Part shown: positions 1-8,527 of the stretch, piece by piece
Layout of the letters: each line of letters begins with the position of its first letter
Numbering within the stretch: the first letter of the stretch is position 1
Origin: Balneolaceae bacterium
GTDB lineage: Bacteria > Bacteroidota > Rhodothermia > Balneolales > Balneolaceae
Assembly: GCA_007123985.1 (NCBI GenBank)
Contig: SLGA01000294.1
Coordinates: 1-11,790 of the forward strand
DNA length: 11,790 nt
Direction: 5' to 3'
Notes under the pieces: model-generated
Database searches by the model: none
What the model saw: the letters and a program-made list of their open reading frames with translations, nothing else
What the model was told of the DNA's origin: nothing
Made by a program: the position numbers and the translations under genes

Positions 1-428
1 AGTGATCCGGCTCCAAGTGTTCCAAACGCTTTTGCGAGTGTTGCACCTTTTGGCAGCAATCCGGCAAGAATTTCACCGGACGATTCATTTTCTCCGATAA
101 TCTTTTTAAAACCGCCTTCACCATCGGGAGCGATCGGATTGGAAGGATCAATAATGATTTTGTCCTGAAATTCAGAGGAGTATGTATTCAGAAGTTCTTT
201 AATGGTATCGAACCAGACGGCCAGAATGATAATATCTGTTCTTTCTATTGCACTCTTAACCGTTGATGCAGTCGCCAGGCCTCCCAGGCTCTCAGCTAAC
301 GCTTCAGCATCTTCAGCTTTTCGGCTCGCAATAATCACCGGTCGGTTACCCTTCACAAGGTTAGCGGCGACGGCTTTCCCAATGTTACCGGTACCTATTA
401 CAGCTACTTTTGATTTATTGTTTGACAT
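1..428 (-). CDS. F420-dependent NADP reductase-like Rossmann oxidoreductase, C-terminus cut off by window edge
   Basis: The visible 142 residues start MSNNKSKVAVIGTGNIGKAV and form a Rossmann fold with the dinucleotide motif GTGNIG (residues 12-17). A strand ending in IIASRK follows (about residues 32-37), where Ser-Arg-Lys is typical of NADP(H) preference. Then come a DIIILAV strand and a DPSNPI segment. This order is that of the NADP oxidoreductase, coenzyme F420-dependent family (PF03807-like). Members outside F420-producing organisms are common and their substrate is usually unknown, so the name should not be read as proof of F420 use. The ATG at 428 is chosen because it places the first beta strand at the normal distance from the N-terminus. 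The gene lies 105 bases downstream of a Crp/Fnr-type regulator on the same strand and may be its target. The C-terminal catalytic part is outside the window. Confidence 0.8.
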   Translation of the reverse strand, partial: MSNNKSKVAVIGTGNIGKAVAANLVKGNRPVIIASRKAEDAEALAESLGGLATASTVKSAIERTDIIILAVWFDTIKELLNTYSSEFQDKIIIDPSNPIAPDGEGGFKKIIGENESSGEILAGLLPKGATLAKAFGTLGAGS

Positions 429-533
429 GATTTTTCTGTTGAAGGTTGATTAACTGGTTTATTCCAAATTACATCAGGCTTCAATGCAGAAAAATGACAT
501 AGATTAAGAAATTGTCTTGATCTGGTTTAAGAT

Positions 534-1136
534 TCAATCATCTTTTTCGGCCATACGGCTGCGAATGCGGCTCAGGAATTCCGGGGTAACGCCGATGTAT
601 GCCGCGATTTGCACCTGAGGCAGGCGATTCTGCAGGTCGGGATAAGTTTCAAGGAATGCTTCGTAACGCTCTTCTGCGGTAAAGCTGACCAGTTGAGCCA
701 TGCGTTCCTGCTGTTGCATAAAGTGATTTTCCAGCAGAACCCGGAAGATTCGGTCAAACTTTGGAGCTTTTTTATAGAGGCCGATTAAATCATCATAGCT
801 GATACGCAGAACGTGTGTATCCTCAAGGGCATCGATATTAAAGAGAGCCGGAGTTTTTTTATGAAAGCTGGTCAGATCCAAAATCCAGTGGTTTTCATTG
901 GCAAATTGCAGAACATGATACGTGCCGTCTTCGCTTACCTTATAGAGCCTTAAACAGCCTCTCACCACAAAGTTGAAATAATTGCAAATATTTCTATGCT
1001 GAAGGACAAACTGCCTTTTCAGATAGAGATGAGAGTGAAATTTGGCTCCAACCAATTCTTTTTCTTGCTCTGATAACGGAATGAGGCTATCAAAATAATC
1101 CAGTAATGGCCGTATGGATTTTTGGCTATTTTTCAT
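534..1136 (-). CDS. Crp/Fnr-family transcriptional regulator
   Basis: This 200-residue protein has an N-terminal cyclic-nucleotide-binding-type beta barrel (about residues 28-115), a long dimerisation helix (about 120-150) and a C-terminal helix-turn-helix (about 172-195, LPQVQIAAYIGVTPEFLSRI). The TAEERYEAFLETYP stretch before the HTH is typical of the large Bacteroidota branch of this family, whose effectors are mostly unknown. I see no Cys cluster for an FNR-type iron-sulfur cluster. The frame stays open upstream to 1232, but the start at 1136 gives the normal family length and an ordinary N-terminus. The extra upstream residues look like translated promoter. It reads toward the Rossmann oxidoreductase (gap 105 bases) and away from the PLP enzyme. 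Regulation of either neighbour is inference. Confidence 0.85.
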   Translation of the reverse strand: MKNSQKSIRPLLDYFDSLIPLSEQEKELVGAKFHSHLYLKRQFVLQHRNICNYFNFVVRGCLRLYKVSEDGTYHVLQFANENHWILDLTSFHKKTPALFNIDALEDTHVLRISYDDLIGLYKKAPKFDRIFRVLLENHFMQQQERMAQLVSFTAEERYEAFLETYPDLQNRLPQVQIAAYIGVTPEFLSRIRSRMAEKDD

Positions 1137-1439
1137 GGTATTGACCAACAGATATAAGAAAATGCAATGTATTGACATTGATGGACTTTTCAAGACCAAT
1201 AACAGATTTATTTTCCAAAACCTGCATTTCAAATCTTTGGGTTTAGTAATGAAATTTTATACGAGACAGCAGAAAGCTTTTAATCCATATCCATGTAAAC
1301 CTGCTGGTGGTTGGTGGATTTACCCTAATACTGAATCGTATCTTGACAAAACATGCCGTATACTTTGAATTAATATGGAACTCAATCATTTCAAATACTT
1401 ACTTTTTACATTATAGTTAAGGTTTGAAAAAATATATGT
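1137..1439. other. Divergent intergenic spacer between Crp/Fnr regulator and PLP enzyme
   Basis: This 303-base AT-rich spacer holds no convincing gene. It must contain promoters for both divergent genes. A TTGACA hexamer lies at 1343-1348, but I find no well-spaced -10 partner after it, so I do not call a promoter. No strong terminator, riboswitch-like fold or long repeat is apparent by eye. Confidence 0.5.
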
Positions 1440-2396
1440 ATGCAAGAAACACCCTCTCTAAATGATATAATTGAAGCAGCCGAACGAATCAAACCGTATG
1501 CTCACCGCACACCCGTACTGCAATCGGCATGGTTTAATGATCAAACCGGTGCAGAACTTTTCTTCAAGTGCGAAAACTTCCAGAAAGTGGGGGCATTTAA
1601 ATTCAGGGGGGCGTGTAATGCAATCGGTAAATTATCCGAATCGGAGGGTGCAAGAGGAATTGTTACCCATTCTTCAGGTAACCACGCACAAGCCGTGGCA
1701 CTGGCTGCAAAACTGAATGGCTATAAATCTACCATCGTGATGCCGGAAAATGCCCCGAAAGTTAAAGTGGATGCGGTAAGGGGGTATGGCGCCGAGATTG
1801 TTTATTGTAAATCCACAATTGATGCCAGGGAGGAAACGGCTCAAGCCATCATCGAAAAAACCGGAGCTACATTCATTCATCCGTACAACCACCCGGATGT
1901 TATTGCCGGACAAGGAACCTCAGCAAAAGAGCTTCTCGAAGAAATACCCGATCTGGATGCAATTATTGCACCGGTTGGCGGCGGCGGACTGATGAGCGGC
2001 ACACTGATTGCCGCAAAAGCGATGAAACCGGGTATAAGGGTTTTTGGGGCCGAACCGGAACTGGCTGATGATGCATTCCGATCGTTACAATCTGGTAAAA
2101 TCGAACCTGTACTCCGAGCCGATACAATCGCTGATGGACTGCGAACCTCGCTTGGCGGGCTTACATTTCAGATTATCCAAACGCATATTGATGATTTGGT
2201 TACGGTTTCTGAAGTATCCATCATCCGCGAAATGCGCAATGTGTGGGAACGAATGAAGATTATTATCGAACCATCATGCGCCGTTCCACTTGCTGCCATC
2301 ATGGACAAAAAAGTTGAGATAGGGGGATTGAAGATTGGCATTATCATAACCGGAGGGAATGTGGATTTGGGCAAATTACCATGGGATGACGCGTAG
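1440..2396 (+). CDS. PLP-dependent serine/threonine dehydratase or serine racemase-like enzyme (fold type II), no ACT domain
   Basis: The 318-residue protein is a fold type II PLP enzyme of the threonine dehydratase/serine racemase group. The Schiff-base lysine is K54 in GAFKFRGA. The substrate loop is SSGNHA (residues 78-83). The PLP phosphate is held by the glycine loop GGGGL (180-184). GGNVD lies near the C-terminus, as in the family. The motif EPELADD (203-209) matches the divalent-cation site of serine racemases (E, A and D spaced as in the mammalian enzyme). There is no C-terminal ACT-like regulatory domain, so it is not the isoleucine-feedback-inhibited biosynthetic IlvA type. Likely reactions are dehydration of L-serine or L-threonine to pyruvate or 2-oxobutyrate plus ammonia, serine racemisation, or 3-hydroxyaspartate dehydration. 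Sequence alone does not decide between them. The ATG has no clear Shine-Dalgarno site. Confidence 0.88.
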   Translation: MQETPSLNDIIEAAERIKPYAHRTPVLQSAWFNDQTGAELFFKCENFQKVGAFKFRGACNAIGKLSESEGARGIVTHSSGNHAQAVALAAKLNGYKSTIVMPENAPKVKVDAVRGYGAEIVYCKSTIDAREETAQAIIEKTGATFIHPYNHPDVIAGQGTSAKELLEEIPDLDAIIAPVGGGGLMSGTLIAAKAMKPGIRVFGAEPELADDAFRSLQSGKIEPVLRADTIADGLRTSLGGLTFQIIQTHIDDLVTVSEVSIIREMRNVWERMKIIIEPSCAVPLAAIMDKKVEIGGLKIGIIITGGNVDLGKLPWDDA

Positions 2397-2450
2397 AAGG
2401 TATCTAACAAAAGTATTCTCTAAAAATTCGTCAAGGTTTTTACTTTATCA

Positions 2451-2479
2451 TTGTCTGTTTGAACTTTCATTTGTATATA
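2451..2479 (+). promoter_or_regulatory. Candidate sigma70-type promoter for PqaA-like lipoprotein gene
   Basis: TTGTCT at 2451-2456 and TATATA at 2474-2479 are separated by exactly 17 bases, and the start codon follows at 2516. The match is good but was found by eye in AT-rich sequence, so chance is possible. Confidence 0.4.
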
Positions 2480-2515
2480 TGCAGAGCCAAAAAATGCATA
2501 ACCAACTGCTTACAA

Positions 2516-3934
2516 ATGAGATACTATCACATTCTGTTCATTCTATCACTGCTTTTTCTTTTTTCCTGCAAAACGGAAACCATAGAGATTCATCCGTTCG
2601 AAGCCTATCTGGCAGAGGTTGATCCGGCGTTTGAATATGAACTCTCCAATACCATTGAAGGGGATGGTTACACAGCTTATGTAATCCGGATGGTATCGCA
2701 GGAGTGGTTAACTGAAGATCTTGTTAACGAAACCACTTGGTGGCACTGGCTTACTATTATTGTTCCGGATGAGTTGAACCACGAAACCGGTTTTTTATGG
2801 ATTGGCGGCGGAACAAACTACACCGAACTACCGGAATCAGTTAACCCTATGCTTTTGAATGCAGCACTTACTACGAACTCCATCACAGCTGATCTGCACA
2901 ACGTGCCTTTTCAGCCGGTTTCATTTCTGAATGATGATCGCCTGGAGCAGCGATACGAAGACGACCTGATTGCTTTTGGCTGGCGCAAATTCATGGAAGG
3001 TGGGGCTCAGAATGAAGACGCCGAGTGGCTTGCCCGCTTCCCGATGACAACTGCCGCTGTCCGCGCAATGGATACCATCACCGATTTTATCTACAAAGAG
3101 TATGCCCACGTTGTTGAGAGTTTTGTGGTGGGAGGGGCATCTAAACGTGGTTGGACTACCTGGACAACAGCTATTTTCGACGAAAGAGTGGTTGCCATTA
3201 CTCCGGTTGTGATTGATCTTCTAAATGTAATTCCATCATTTCAGCACCACTGGCAGTCGCTTGGTGAGTGGTCGCCCGCTATCCGCGAGTATGAAGATGA
3301 ACACATCATGGATTGGATGTACTCAGCTGAATTTGCCAGGATGCTGGAGCTCGTTGATCCCTATTCCTACCTCGACCGCCTGGCGATACCAAAATATATT
3401 CTGAATGCAGCAAGTGACGAATTTTTCCTTCCCGATTCGTGGCAATTTTACTGGAATGATCTTCAGGACGATAAATATCTTCGATATATTCCAAATACAG
3501 GTCACTCAACAAGCGAGACCGATGCAGCCGAAAGTATAGCAGCTTTTCATGGTTATGTAATCAACAGGAAAGAGGTGCCGCAGTTTGATTGGACTGCAAC
3601 ATCAACGGGATTCGAAATACAGCTCGATCCGGAAAACTTGCCAAATCAGCTGTTTCTGTGGAATGCACATAATCCCGATGCCCGCGATTTCCGGCTTTAT
3701 GTAATTGATCGGGTATGGGCAGCTCAGGAACTTCAAATATCGAATGATGGAGTGATAACTGTAGAGCTTGAGCAACCTGATTCAGGATTTACAGCTTGGT
3801 TTGCTGAGGCGACGTATTTCACAGAATCGGGTAACTCATTTAAGCAGACAACTGGAATTTTGATCACTCCGGATGAATATCCATTTGAGCCTTTTTCTCC
3901 GCAAAACCCTCTTGGAACGCTGAATAGTAATTGA
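2516..3934 (+). CDS. PhoPQ-activated pathogenicity-related (PqaA-type) alpha/beta-hydrolase lipoprotein
   Basis: The chosen start gives 472 residues opening with a lipoprotein signal: MRYY, a hydrophobic run, then LFSC with the lipid-modified Cys at 18. The body follows the PhoPQ_related family (PF10142-like): a WWHW segment, GFLWIGGGTN, the nucleophile elbow GGASKRGW (Ser209), a YILNAASDEFFLPDS segment with the likely acid Asp301 (Asp307 is an alternative), and IPNTGHS with His330. Together these make a plausible Ser-Asp-His triad. The C-terminal 100 or so residues look like a beta-rich domain. The family is named after a PhoPQ-induced Salmonella gene and its substrate is not known. The Cys anchor suggests a place at the outer or inner membrane facing the periplasm or the outside. 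An upstream ATG at 2459 would bury the signal peptide, so 2516 is preferred. The neighbouring lipoprotein peptidase-type GGT suggests an envelope or nutrient-scavenging role. Confidence 0.85.
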   Translation: MRYYHILFILSLLFLFSCKTETIEIHPFEAYLAEVDPAFEYELSNTIEGDGYTAYVIRMVSQEWLTEDLVNETTWWHWLTIIVPDELNHETGFLWIGGGTNYTELPESVNPMLLNAALTTNSITADLHNVPFQPVSFLNDDRLEQRYEDDLIAFGWRKFMEGGAQNEDAEWLARFPMTTAAVRAMDTITDFIYKEYAHVVESFVVGGASKRGWTTWTTAIFDERVVAITPVVIDLLNVIPSFQHHWQSLGEWSPAIREYEDEHIMDWMYSAEFARMLELVDPYSYLDRLAIPKYILNAASDEFFLPDSWQFYWNDLQDDKYLRYIPNTGHSTSETDAAESIAAFHGYVINRKEVPQFDWTATSTGFEIQLDPENLPNQLFLWNAHNPDARDFRLYVIDRVWAAQELQISNDGVITVELEQPDSGFTAWFAEATYFTESGNSFKQTTGILITPDEYPFEPFSPQNPLGTLNSN

Positions 3935-4026
3935 ACAAAAGAGCCTCTTTTGGTTTGTGCCTCATTTGGATTTGCTGCATTTTATTCAGCGTAAATTGTA
4001 AGTGTTAATTAATCTATACCTTTTTG

Positions 4027-5859
4027 ATGACGACATTTGAAATCAGACGTTCAGTACAAATAGTTCTTTTCGTTGGCCTGATCCTTCCTTTTTTTCTGCT
4101 GACAGGTTGCGATCAGCCTGAAGTGGAATCTGGTGTAACCTATACCATTCCTGAACAACCGGAATTACCTACAGGATACAATCCCAAGCCAGGTTGGTCT
4201 ACATCAGAATTCGCAGTTGCGGCAGCCAATCCGCTTGCAACTGATGCAGGTTATCAGATTATCAGGGCAGGCGGTTCTGCTATTGATGCAGCGATAGCCG
4301 TTCAGCTTGTGCTCTCATTGGTAGAGCCACAGTCAAGCGGTATTGGCGGCGGTGCATTTATTCTTGCCTGGGATGGGGATGAAATTCATGCTTATAACGG
4401 TAGAGAGACCGCCCCTTCAGCCGCCGATGAAAATCTCTTTCTGGATGATGACGGCACTCCGCTACCTTATGCCAGTGCGGTTAGAAGCGGTCTTTCTGTG
4501 GGCGTGCCGGGAACATTTGCACTGCTGAAAACTGCTCATGAAAATCATGGGATACTGCCGTGGGAAGAACTTTTTACTCCGGCAATACTTTTGGCTGAAA
4601 ATGGGTTTAATCTTGGCCCGAGACTGCACAGCCTGCTTGAAAATGATGAAGCACTAAAAAACGATGATATTGCCAGAGCATTCTACTACGATGATGAAGG
4701 TAATGCGCTATCAACAGGAACCAACCTGAAAAATCCGGCTTATGCTGAAATCTTAAGAAACGTGGCGCAGCATGGAATTTCTGCTTTCTACGAAGGCAGT
4801 GTAGCAGCCGATATTGTGAGCCGTGTTTCATCACACGAACGCCCCGGAGTAATATCAGAAGCAGATATTGCGGCTTATCCAGCTCTCGATTTACGAACTG
4901 AGGCTATGTGCAATGTGTGGCGGGAATATGAAATTTGCGGGTTCCCACCGCCCTCGTCAGGACACATCACCATCATGCAGATGCTATATATCTTGGAGAA
5001 TCTTGATCCGGTTGATGAACCGCTTGCAGATTCTGTTCCGACAGCAGAGTGGTTGCATCAGTTTATGGAAGCCTCAAAACTGGCATTTGCCGATCGCAAT
5101 CAATATATAGCCGATCCGCTTTTTGTGGAGGCACCGGTTGGTAACTGGCAATCAATGCTGAACAGTGATTATTTGGCAGACCGATCAACCCTGGTTACTG
5201 ACACCAGTATGGGTACAGCGGAACCGGGAAATCCCGGGGATTTTTATTCTGCCTACGGTGTTCAGATTCAGCAACCTGAGTCAGGAACAAGTCATATCAG
5301 TATTGTAGATCGCGATGGAAACGCTGTTTCTATGACAACTACCATTGAAAGTGGATTTGGGAGCCGAATCATGAGTGATGGCGGAACCGGTTTGGCAGGA
5401 GGTTTTCTGCTGAATAATGAGCTCACCGATTTTTCACTTACCCCGACTGATGATGACGGCAACCCGATAGCAAACAGAGTAGAGCCCGGAAAAAGGCCGC
5501 GATCGAGTATGAGCCCCACGCTCGTGTTTAAGAAAGACAGTGGTGAATTTGTGGCTTCAGTGGGTTCACCTGGAGGGGCGGCTATCATTCATTATACAGC
5601 AAAGGCATTGATTGGAATGCTCGATTGGGGACTGAATGCACAGGAAGCCATCGACCTGCCGAATTTTGCTAACTTTAATGGACCCTCTGTTCTTGAAGAG
5701 GGATATTTTTCTGCATCTGTGATTGAAGCGCTTGAGGCTATGGGGCATGAGGTTGATGTGAGAGCACTGACCAGCGGGTTGCAGGCGATTCAACGAACTG
5801 ATGATGGATACTTCGGAGGTGCTGATCCCCGGCGCGAGGGTGTAGTAATGGGAGATTGA
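4027..5859 (+). CDS. ggt: Gamma-glutamyltransferase, predicted lipoprotein
   Basis: The 610-residue precursor hydrolyses or transfers the gamma-glutamyl group of glutathione and related compounds. It starts with a lipoprotein signal ending in LLTGC (Cys28). The large-subunit part carries GGSAIDAA, SSGIGGGAF and NGRETAP, whose Arg (126) matches the Arg that binds the glutamate carboxylate. Autoprocessing should occur before Thr421 in ESGTSHISIVD, the N-terminal nucleophile of the small subunit. Then follow TTTIESGFGS, LLNNELTDFS, GKRPRSSMSPT and GSPGGAAI, all family signatures. Length and order are complete, so the enzyme should be active. Translation could also begin at the TTG one codon earlier, but ATG at 4027 is simpler. 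It lies 92 bases after the PqaA-like gene and 51 bases before the small membrane protein, so the three may be co-transcribed. Most bacterial GGTs are soluble periplasmic proteins; a lipid-anchored one is typical of Bacteroidota-like bacteria. Confidence 0.93.
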   Translation: MTTFEIRRSVQIVLFVGLILPFFLLTGCDQPEVESGVTYTIPEQPELPTGYNPKPGWSTSEFAVAAANPLATDAGYQIIRAGGSAIDAAIAVQLVLSLVEPQSSGIGGGAFILAWDGDEIHAYNGRETAPSAADENLFLDDDGTPLPYASAVRSGLSVGVPGTFALLKTAHENHGILPWEELFTPAILLAENGFNLGPRLHSLLENDEALKNDDIARAFYYDDEGNALSTGTNLKNPAYAEILRNVAQHGISAFYEGSVAADIVSRVSSHERPGVISEADIAAYPALDLRTEAMCNVWREYEICGFPPPSSGHITIMQMLYILENLDPVDEPLADSVPTAEWLHQFMEASKLAFADRNQYIADPLFVEAPVGNWQSMLNSDYLADRSTLVTDTSMGTAEPGNPGDFYSAYGVQIQQPESGTSHISIVDRDGNAVSMTTTIESGFGSRIMSDGGTGLAGGFLLNNELTDFSLTPTDDDGNPIANRVEPGKRPRSSMSPTLVFKKDSGEFVASVGSPGGAAIIHYTAKALIGMLDWGLNAQEAIDLPNFANFNGPSVLEEGYFSASVIEALEAMGHEVDVRALTSGLQAIQRTDDGYFGGADPRREGVVMGD

Positions 5860-5910
5860 TTCAGTTTTACTATTTTTAAACAGAAATAATTTGAACCAAA
5901 CGGATAAAGA

Positions 5911-6183
5911 ATGACATTCTTTGAATTTTTGCTTCTGCTATTAATCGCCGGTATTTGCGGATCCATTGGGCAGGCCATTGCCGGATATTCTCGTGGCGGC
6001 TGTGTGATATCGATTGTTGTAGGATTTATCGGAGCATTGCTTGGAACCTGGATGAGCAATCAGCTCGGTTTGCCGGAACTGTTTGACGTTACCATTGGAG
6101 GCAACACATTCCCGATAATCTGGTCTATTATTGGGTCGGTTGTTTTTGTGGTAATAGTAGGATTACTAACGAAAAAGAGTTAA
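5911..6183 (+). CDS. GlsB/YeaQ/YmgE-family small membrane protein
   Basis: This 90-residue protein has three predicted membrane segments (about residues 3-22, 30-48 and 65-86) with many glycines. The pattern GxIGQAIAG, then RGG, VVGFIGALLGTW, then a late IGG and a final IIGSVVFVVIVGLL is that of the GlsB/YeaQ/YmgE (transglycosylase-associated protein) family. These are stress-linked inner-membrane proteins of unknown mechanism, and the transglycosylase name is historical. A weak purine-rich GGATAAAGA lies right before the ATG. The gene ends at the base of a perfect hairpin terminator, which makes it the last gene of the plus-strand unit. Confidence 0.85.
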   Translation: MTFFEFLLLLLIAGICGSIGQAIAGYSRGGCVISIVVGFIGALLGTWMSNQLGLPELFDVTIGGNTFPIIWSIIGSVVFVVIVGLLTKKS

Positions 6184-6220
6184 AAACTCATTGCGGAATT
6201 GAAATCCGCAATGAGTTTTT
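6182..6220. terminator. Bidirectional intrinsic terminator
   Basis: A perfect 16-bp inverted repeat (arms 6182-6197 and 6205-6220, 7-base loop) begins with five A and ends with five T, so it can end transcription from both sides. It overlaps the stop codon of the small membrane protein and sits four bases beyond the end of the convergent TonB receptor gene. Confidence 0.92.
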
Positions 6221-6223
6221 GGA

Positions 6224-8527
6224 TCAAAAATTTACAGATAATTCAAGAAACAGACGTCTTCCGGGCTCGGGCAGAAATTCACTTGTTCCGCCACCCGTTG
6301 GATTAAATCGTCTGTTCAGGTGCTCGTAATAAGATTCATTTAACAGATTTTTTATACCACCTGAGAGCATCAATCCATTGAAAATTTCAGCTCTCATGGA
6401 AGCATCCACCAGCCAAAATCCGGGCGTTCGGCTTTCCCCAAACAGCTCATCATACCGTGGTTGTGGAAATACACGTTTCACTGAAAATTCGTGTGATAGT
6501 TTATCTGAAAATGCAAATCCACCAACAGTAAGTGCTGTCTCGAATGGTGGAATTTCTGCAACCGGTGTTTTGGTATCTCTGTATTCGGCTCTTGTGTACG
6601 AAGCATCCCATCTTGCAAACCATTTGGTAGAAAAATCGGTACTGATGGTCCACTCAAATCCGGTAAACAGTGCATCACCTCTGTTCGAAAAGAGGCGAAC
6701 ACCCGGAGCAGCTCCTACGGGGTTTACATCTTCAGATCGCTCAGCGGATATGTAATTGGTCTGGTAAGAAGTAAAAAGGGTAGCGTTAAGACTAAATCTG
6801 TCGGTATCAGCCTGCCATACCAAATCTACCTGGTTATTCGCCTCCGGCTTCAGATCAGGATTCCCTGCATACTCAAAGCCATCCTGTCCAATAGCCAGAA
6901 AGTTGATATAGCGCTCAGTTATATCGGGGCTTCGAACGCCACGCCCCAAAAACAGGCCAAACGTATGCGAAGTACCAATAGTTTTTGTAACGCCACCACT
7001 TACACTGAAGTTTAGATGTTCTGAATCAACATCTGTATCGACAAATCGAGGTGCGGGATCGTTTGCAGTGGAAAAGTTATAGTCCACTCTGGCACCGAAT
7101 GTTAGTGTATAGGTATCAATAAAATGCTCAGTACCTGCAAACAGACCGGCATTGGTAATGGATGCATCCTGCCAGAGGTTGTATGTCATCTGATTACCCA
7201 TTTGAGGCCCCATTTTCACGGTTACAAAACGCGTACCGTTCACATCCTGTTGATCTAAACCGGCCGCAACGGTCCAAGTACCAGAATTCAACAAACCATT
7301 AATTTTTGTGTTTAAACCAAATGTTTCAGTTTCTGCGAGTGCTACAGCATCGCGCATTGCAAACATTTCGGGCCTGTTATGATTGTTCATTTCATGATCC
7401 ACTAAACTCCAGTAAGTGTTTACCTCAAAGGAACGGACTATCATCGGGGTTAATGGTGTCCATTTATAACCCGCTTTCACTTTATATGTATCGTCCATGG
7501 CCATATCCATTCCAAGTGCAGGGAAGTCTGCATCTCTGATAACTGACTGTGACCAGCCTCCGTAGATACGTTGTGAATCCGATAGCTTATATCCTGCCTC
7601 TGCTCCAATATCAAACGAATTGAAACCGGCTCTAACCGCCTCACCACTACCACTTGTATAATCATCAGTGGAAGAGTAACCGCCGTTCAGCATAAAGTCC
7701 CATTTGGAAGCACCACCGATTAAACGCATGTCCGTTTTCCGATGGCCAGTATTGGTTTCGTACCCCGCGCGTACATCTCCATTTAGCCTGAATGAGGTAT
7801 ACTCCTTAGGTTGTTGTCTGATAAAGTTCACGGTTCCACCGAACGATGGGCCGTACTGTAGGGCGTGAGGACCGCGGTGAATTTCAACCCGTTCTATATC
7901 AGAAAGTCGAATATGAGAGGTGGGCGGATCCATCCTGTTTGGGCAGGCAGCTGCGGTTGTGGCTAAACCATCAACACGAATGTTTAGGCGACTGCCACTC
8001 AATCCGCGTATTACGGGATCGATTCCGAAACCTCCCCGGCGAATACCTGATGCATTCCCAGCACTTCGTAAAAAAGCACCTGAATCAACAGGCAGAAAAG
8101 TACCTTGTACGGCCTCCATTTGAGATGAAGGTGCATTAAGGGGCCGATTTGAAATTACCGTGAGCGGACTCATCATTTCAGATGCAGGAAGCATTCTTAT
8201 CACCGGGTTTTCATGAAAATCAGGTAGTTGAATAACTCTGAGTTCCGGCCGGTAACCGATGTGGGTAATCCGAATCGTGAATTGTGTTTCCCCGGCATCA
8301 ACCACAAACTGAAACGTTCCGGTTTCATCTGTAATGGTTACCAGGTTGTGCTGTTGAAGACGTACGTGCGCCCCAATGATCGGTTCTTCTGTATCATTCG
8401 AGAGTATTTGTCCTCGAATTTCTATTGTGCTGTCTGCATGAAGGGTATATGCAGACAGGGATTGTGCCATCGCCGCGCCAAGTGTACACACTACGGCAAC
8501 GATGACAATTTTTTGAAAAATTGACAT
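6224..8527 (-). CDS. TonB-dependent outer-membrane receptor, OprC/NosA-type copper receptor
   Basis: The 767-residue protein has a signal peptide (about 1-26), a CarboxypepD_reg-like domain (about 36-112, IEIRGQILSN to TGTFQF), a plug (about 120-235, with RVDGL and IERVEIHRGPHALQYG) and a beta barrel ending in the usual terminal Phe (FLELSVNF). The plug holds ACPNRMDPP, a CxxxM motif (Cys195, Met199). The barrel holds DHEMNNH, an HxM motif (His378, Met380), and the Met-rich segments GMDMAMDD and PEMFAM. CxxxM plus HxM are the copper ligands known for Pseudomonas OprC and shared by NosA, so copper is the likely substrate. The gene follows a Cys-rich small ORF on the same strand by 73 bases. 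Its start codon lies in an RNA stem with the stop region of that ORF. There is no clear Shine-Dalgarno site. Copper specificity is inferred from motifs only. Confidence 0.9.
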   Translation of the reverse strand: MSIFQKIVIVAVVCTLGAAMAQSLSAYTLHADSTIEIRGQILSNDTEEPIIGAHVRLQQHNLVTITDETGTFQFVVDAGETQFTIRITHIGYRPELRVIQLPDFHENPVIRMLPASEMMSPLTVISNRPLNAPSSQMEAVQGTFLPVDSGAFLRSAGNASGIRRGGFGIDPVIRGLSGSRLNIRVDGLATTAAACPNRMDPPTSHIRLSDIERVEIHRGPHALQYGPSFGGTVNFIRQQPKEYTSFRLNGDVRAGYETNTGHRKTDMRLIGGASKWDFMLNGGYSSTDDYTSGSGEAVRAGFNSFDIGAEAGYKLSDSQRIYGGWSQSVIRDADFPALGMDMAMDDTYKVKAGYKWTPLTPMIVRSFEVNTYWSLVDHEMNNHNRPEMFAMRDAVALAETETFGLNTKINGLLNSGTWTVAAGLDQQDVNGTRFVTVKMGPQMGNQMTYNLWQDASITNAGLFAGTEHFIDTYTLTFGARVDYNFSTANDPAPRFVDTDVDSEHLNFSVSGGVTKTIGTSHTFGLFLGRGVRSPDITERYINFLAIGQDGFEYAGNPDLKPEANNQVDLVWQADTDRFSLNATLFTSYQTNYISAERSEDVNPVGAAPGVRLFSNRGDALFTGFEWTISTDFSTKWFARWDASYTRAEYRDTKTPVAEIPPFETALTVGGFAFSDKLSHEFSVKRVFPQPRYDELFGESRTPGFWLVDASMRAEIFNGLMLSGGIKNLLNESYYEHLNRRFNPTGGGTSEFLPEPGRRLFLELSVNF

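Noticed and set aside
1274..1325. GTAAA/TTTAC pairing with G-rich repeats in the divergent spacer, considered as a regulatory fold
   Set aside because: Only about five base pairs, with a bulge, in AT-rich sequence; likely chance.
1114..1368. Open frame of 84 codons in the divergent spacer
   Set aside because: It overlaps the start of the Crp/Fnr gene, has no recognisable motif and reads as translated AT-rich promoter sequence.
3936..3952. Inverted repeat CAAAAG/CTTTTG after the PqaA-like gene, considered as a terminator
   Set aside because: The stem is short and A-T rich and is not followed by a T tract.
5292..5588. Minus-strand frame of 98 codons inside the gamma-glutamyltransferase gene
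   Set aside because: It lies opposite conserved catalytic segments of a clear enzyme and has no family features of its own.
7846..8139. Plus-strand frame of 97 codons opposite the TonB receptor plug
   Set aside because: It is antisense to a strongly conserved plug region and has no protein-like pattern.
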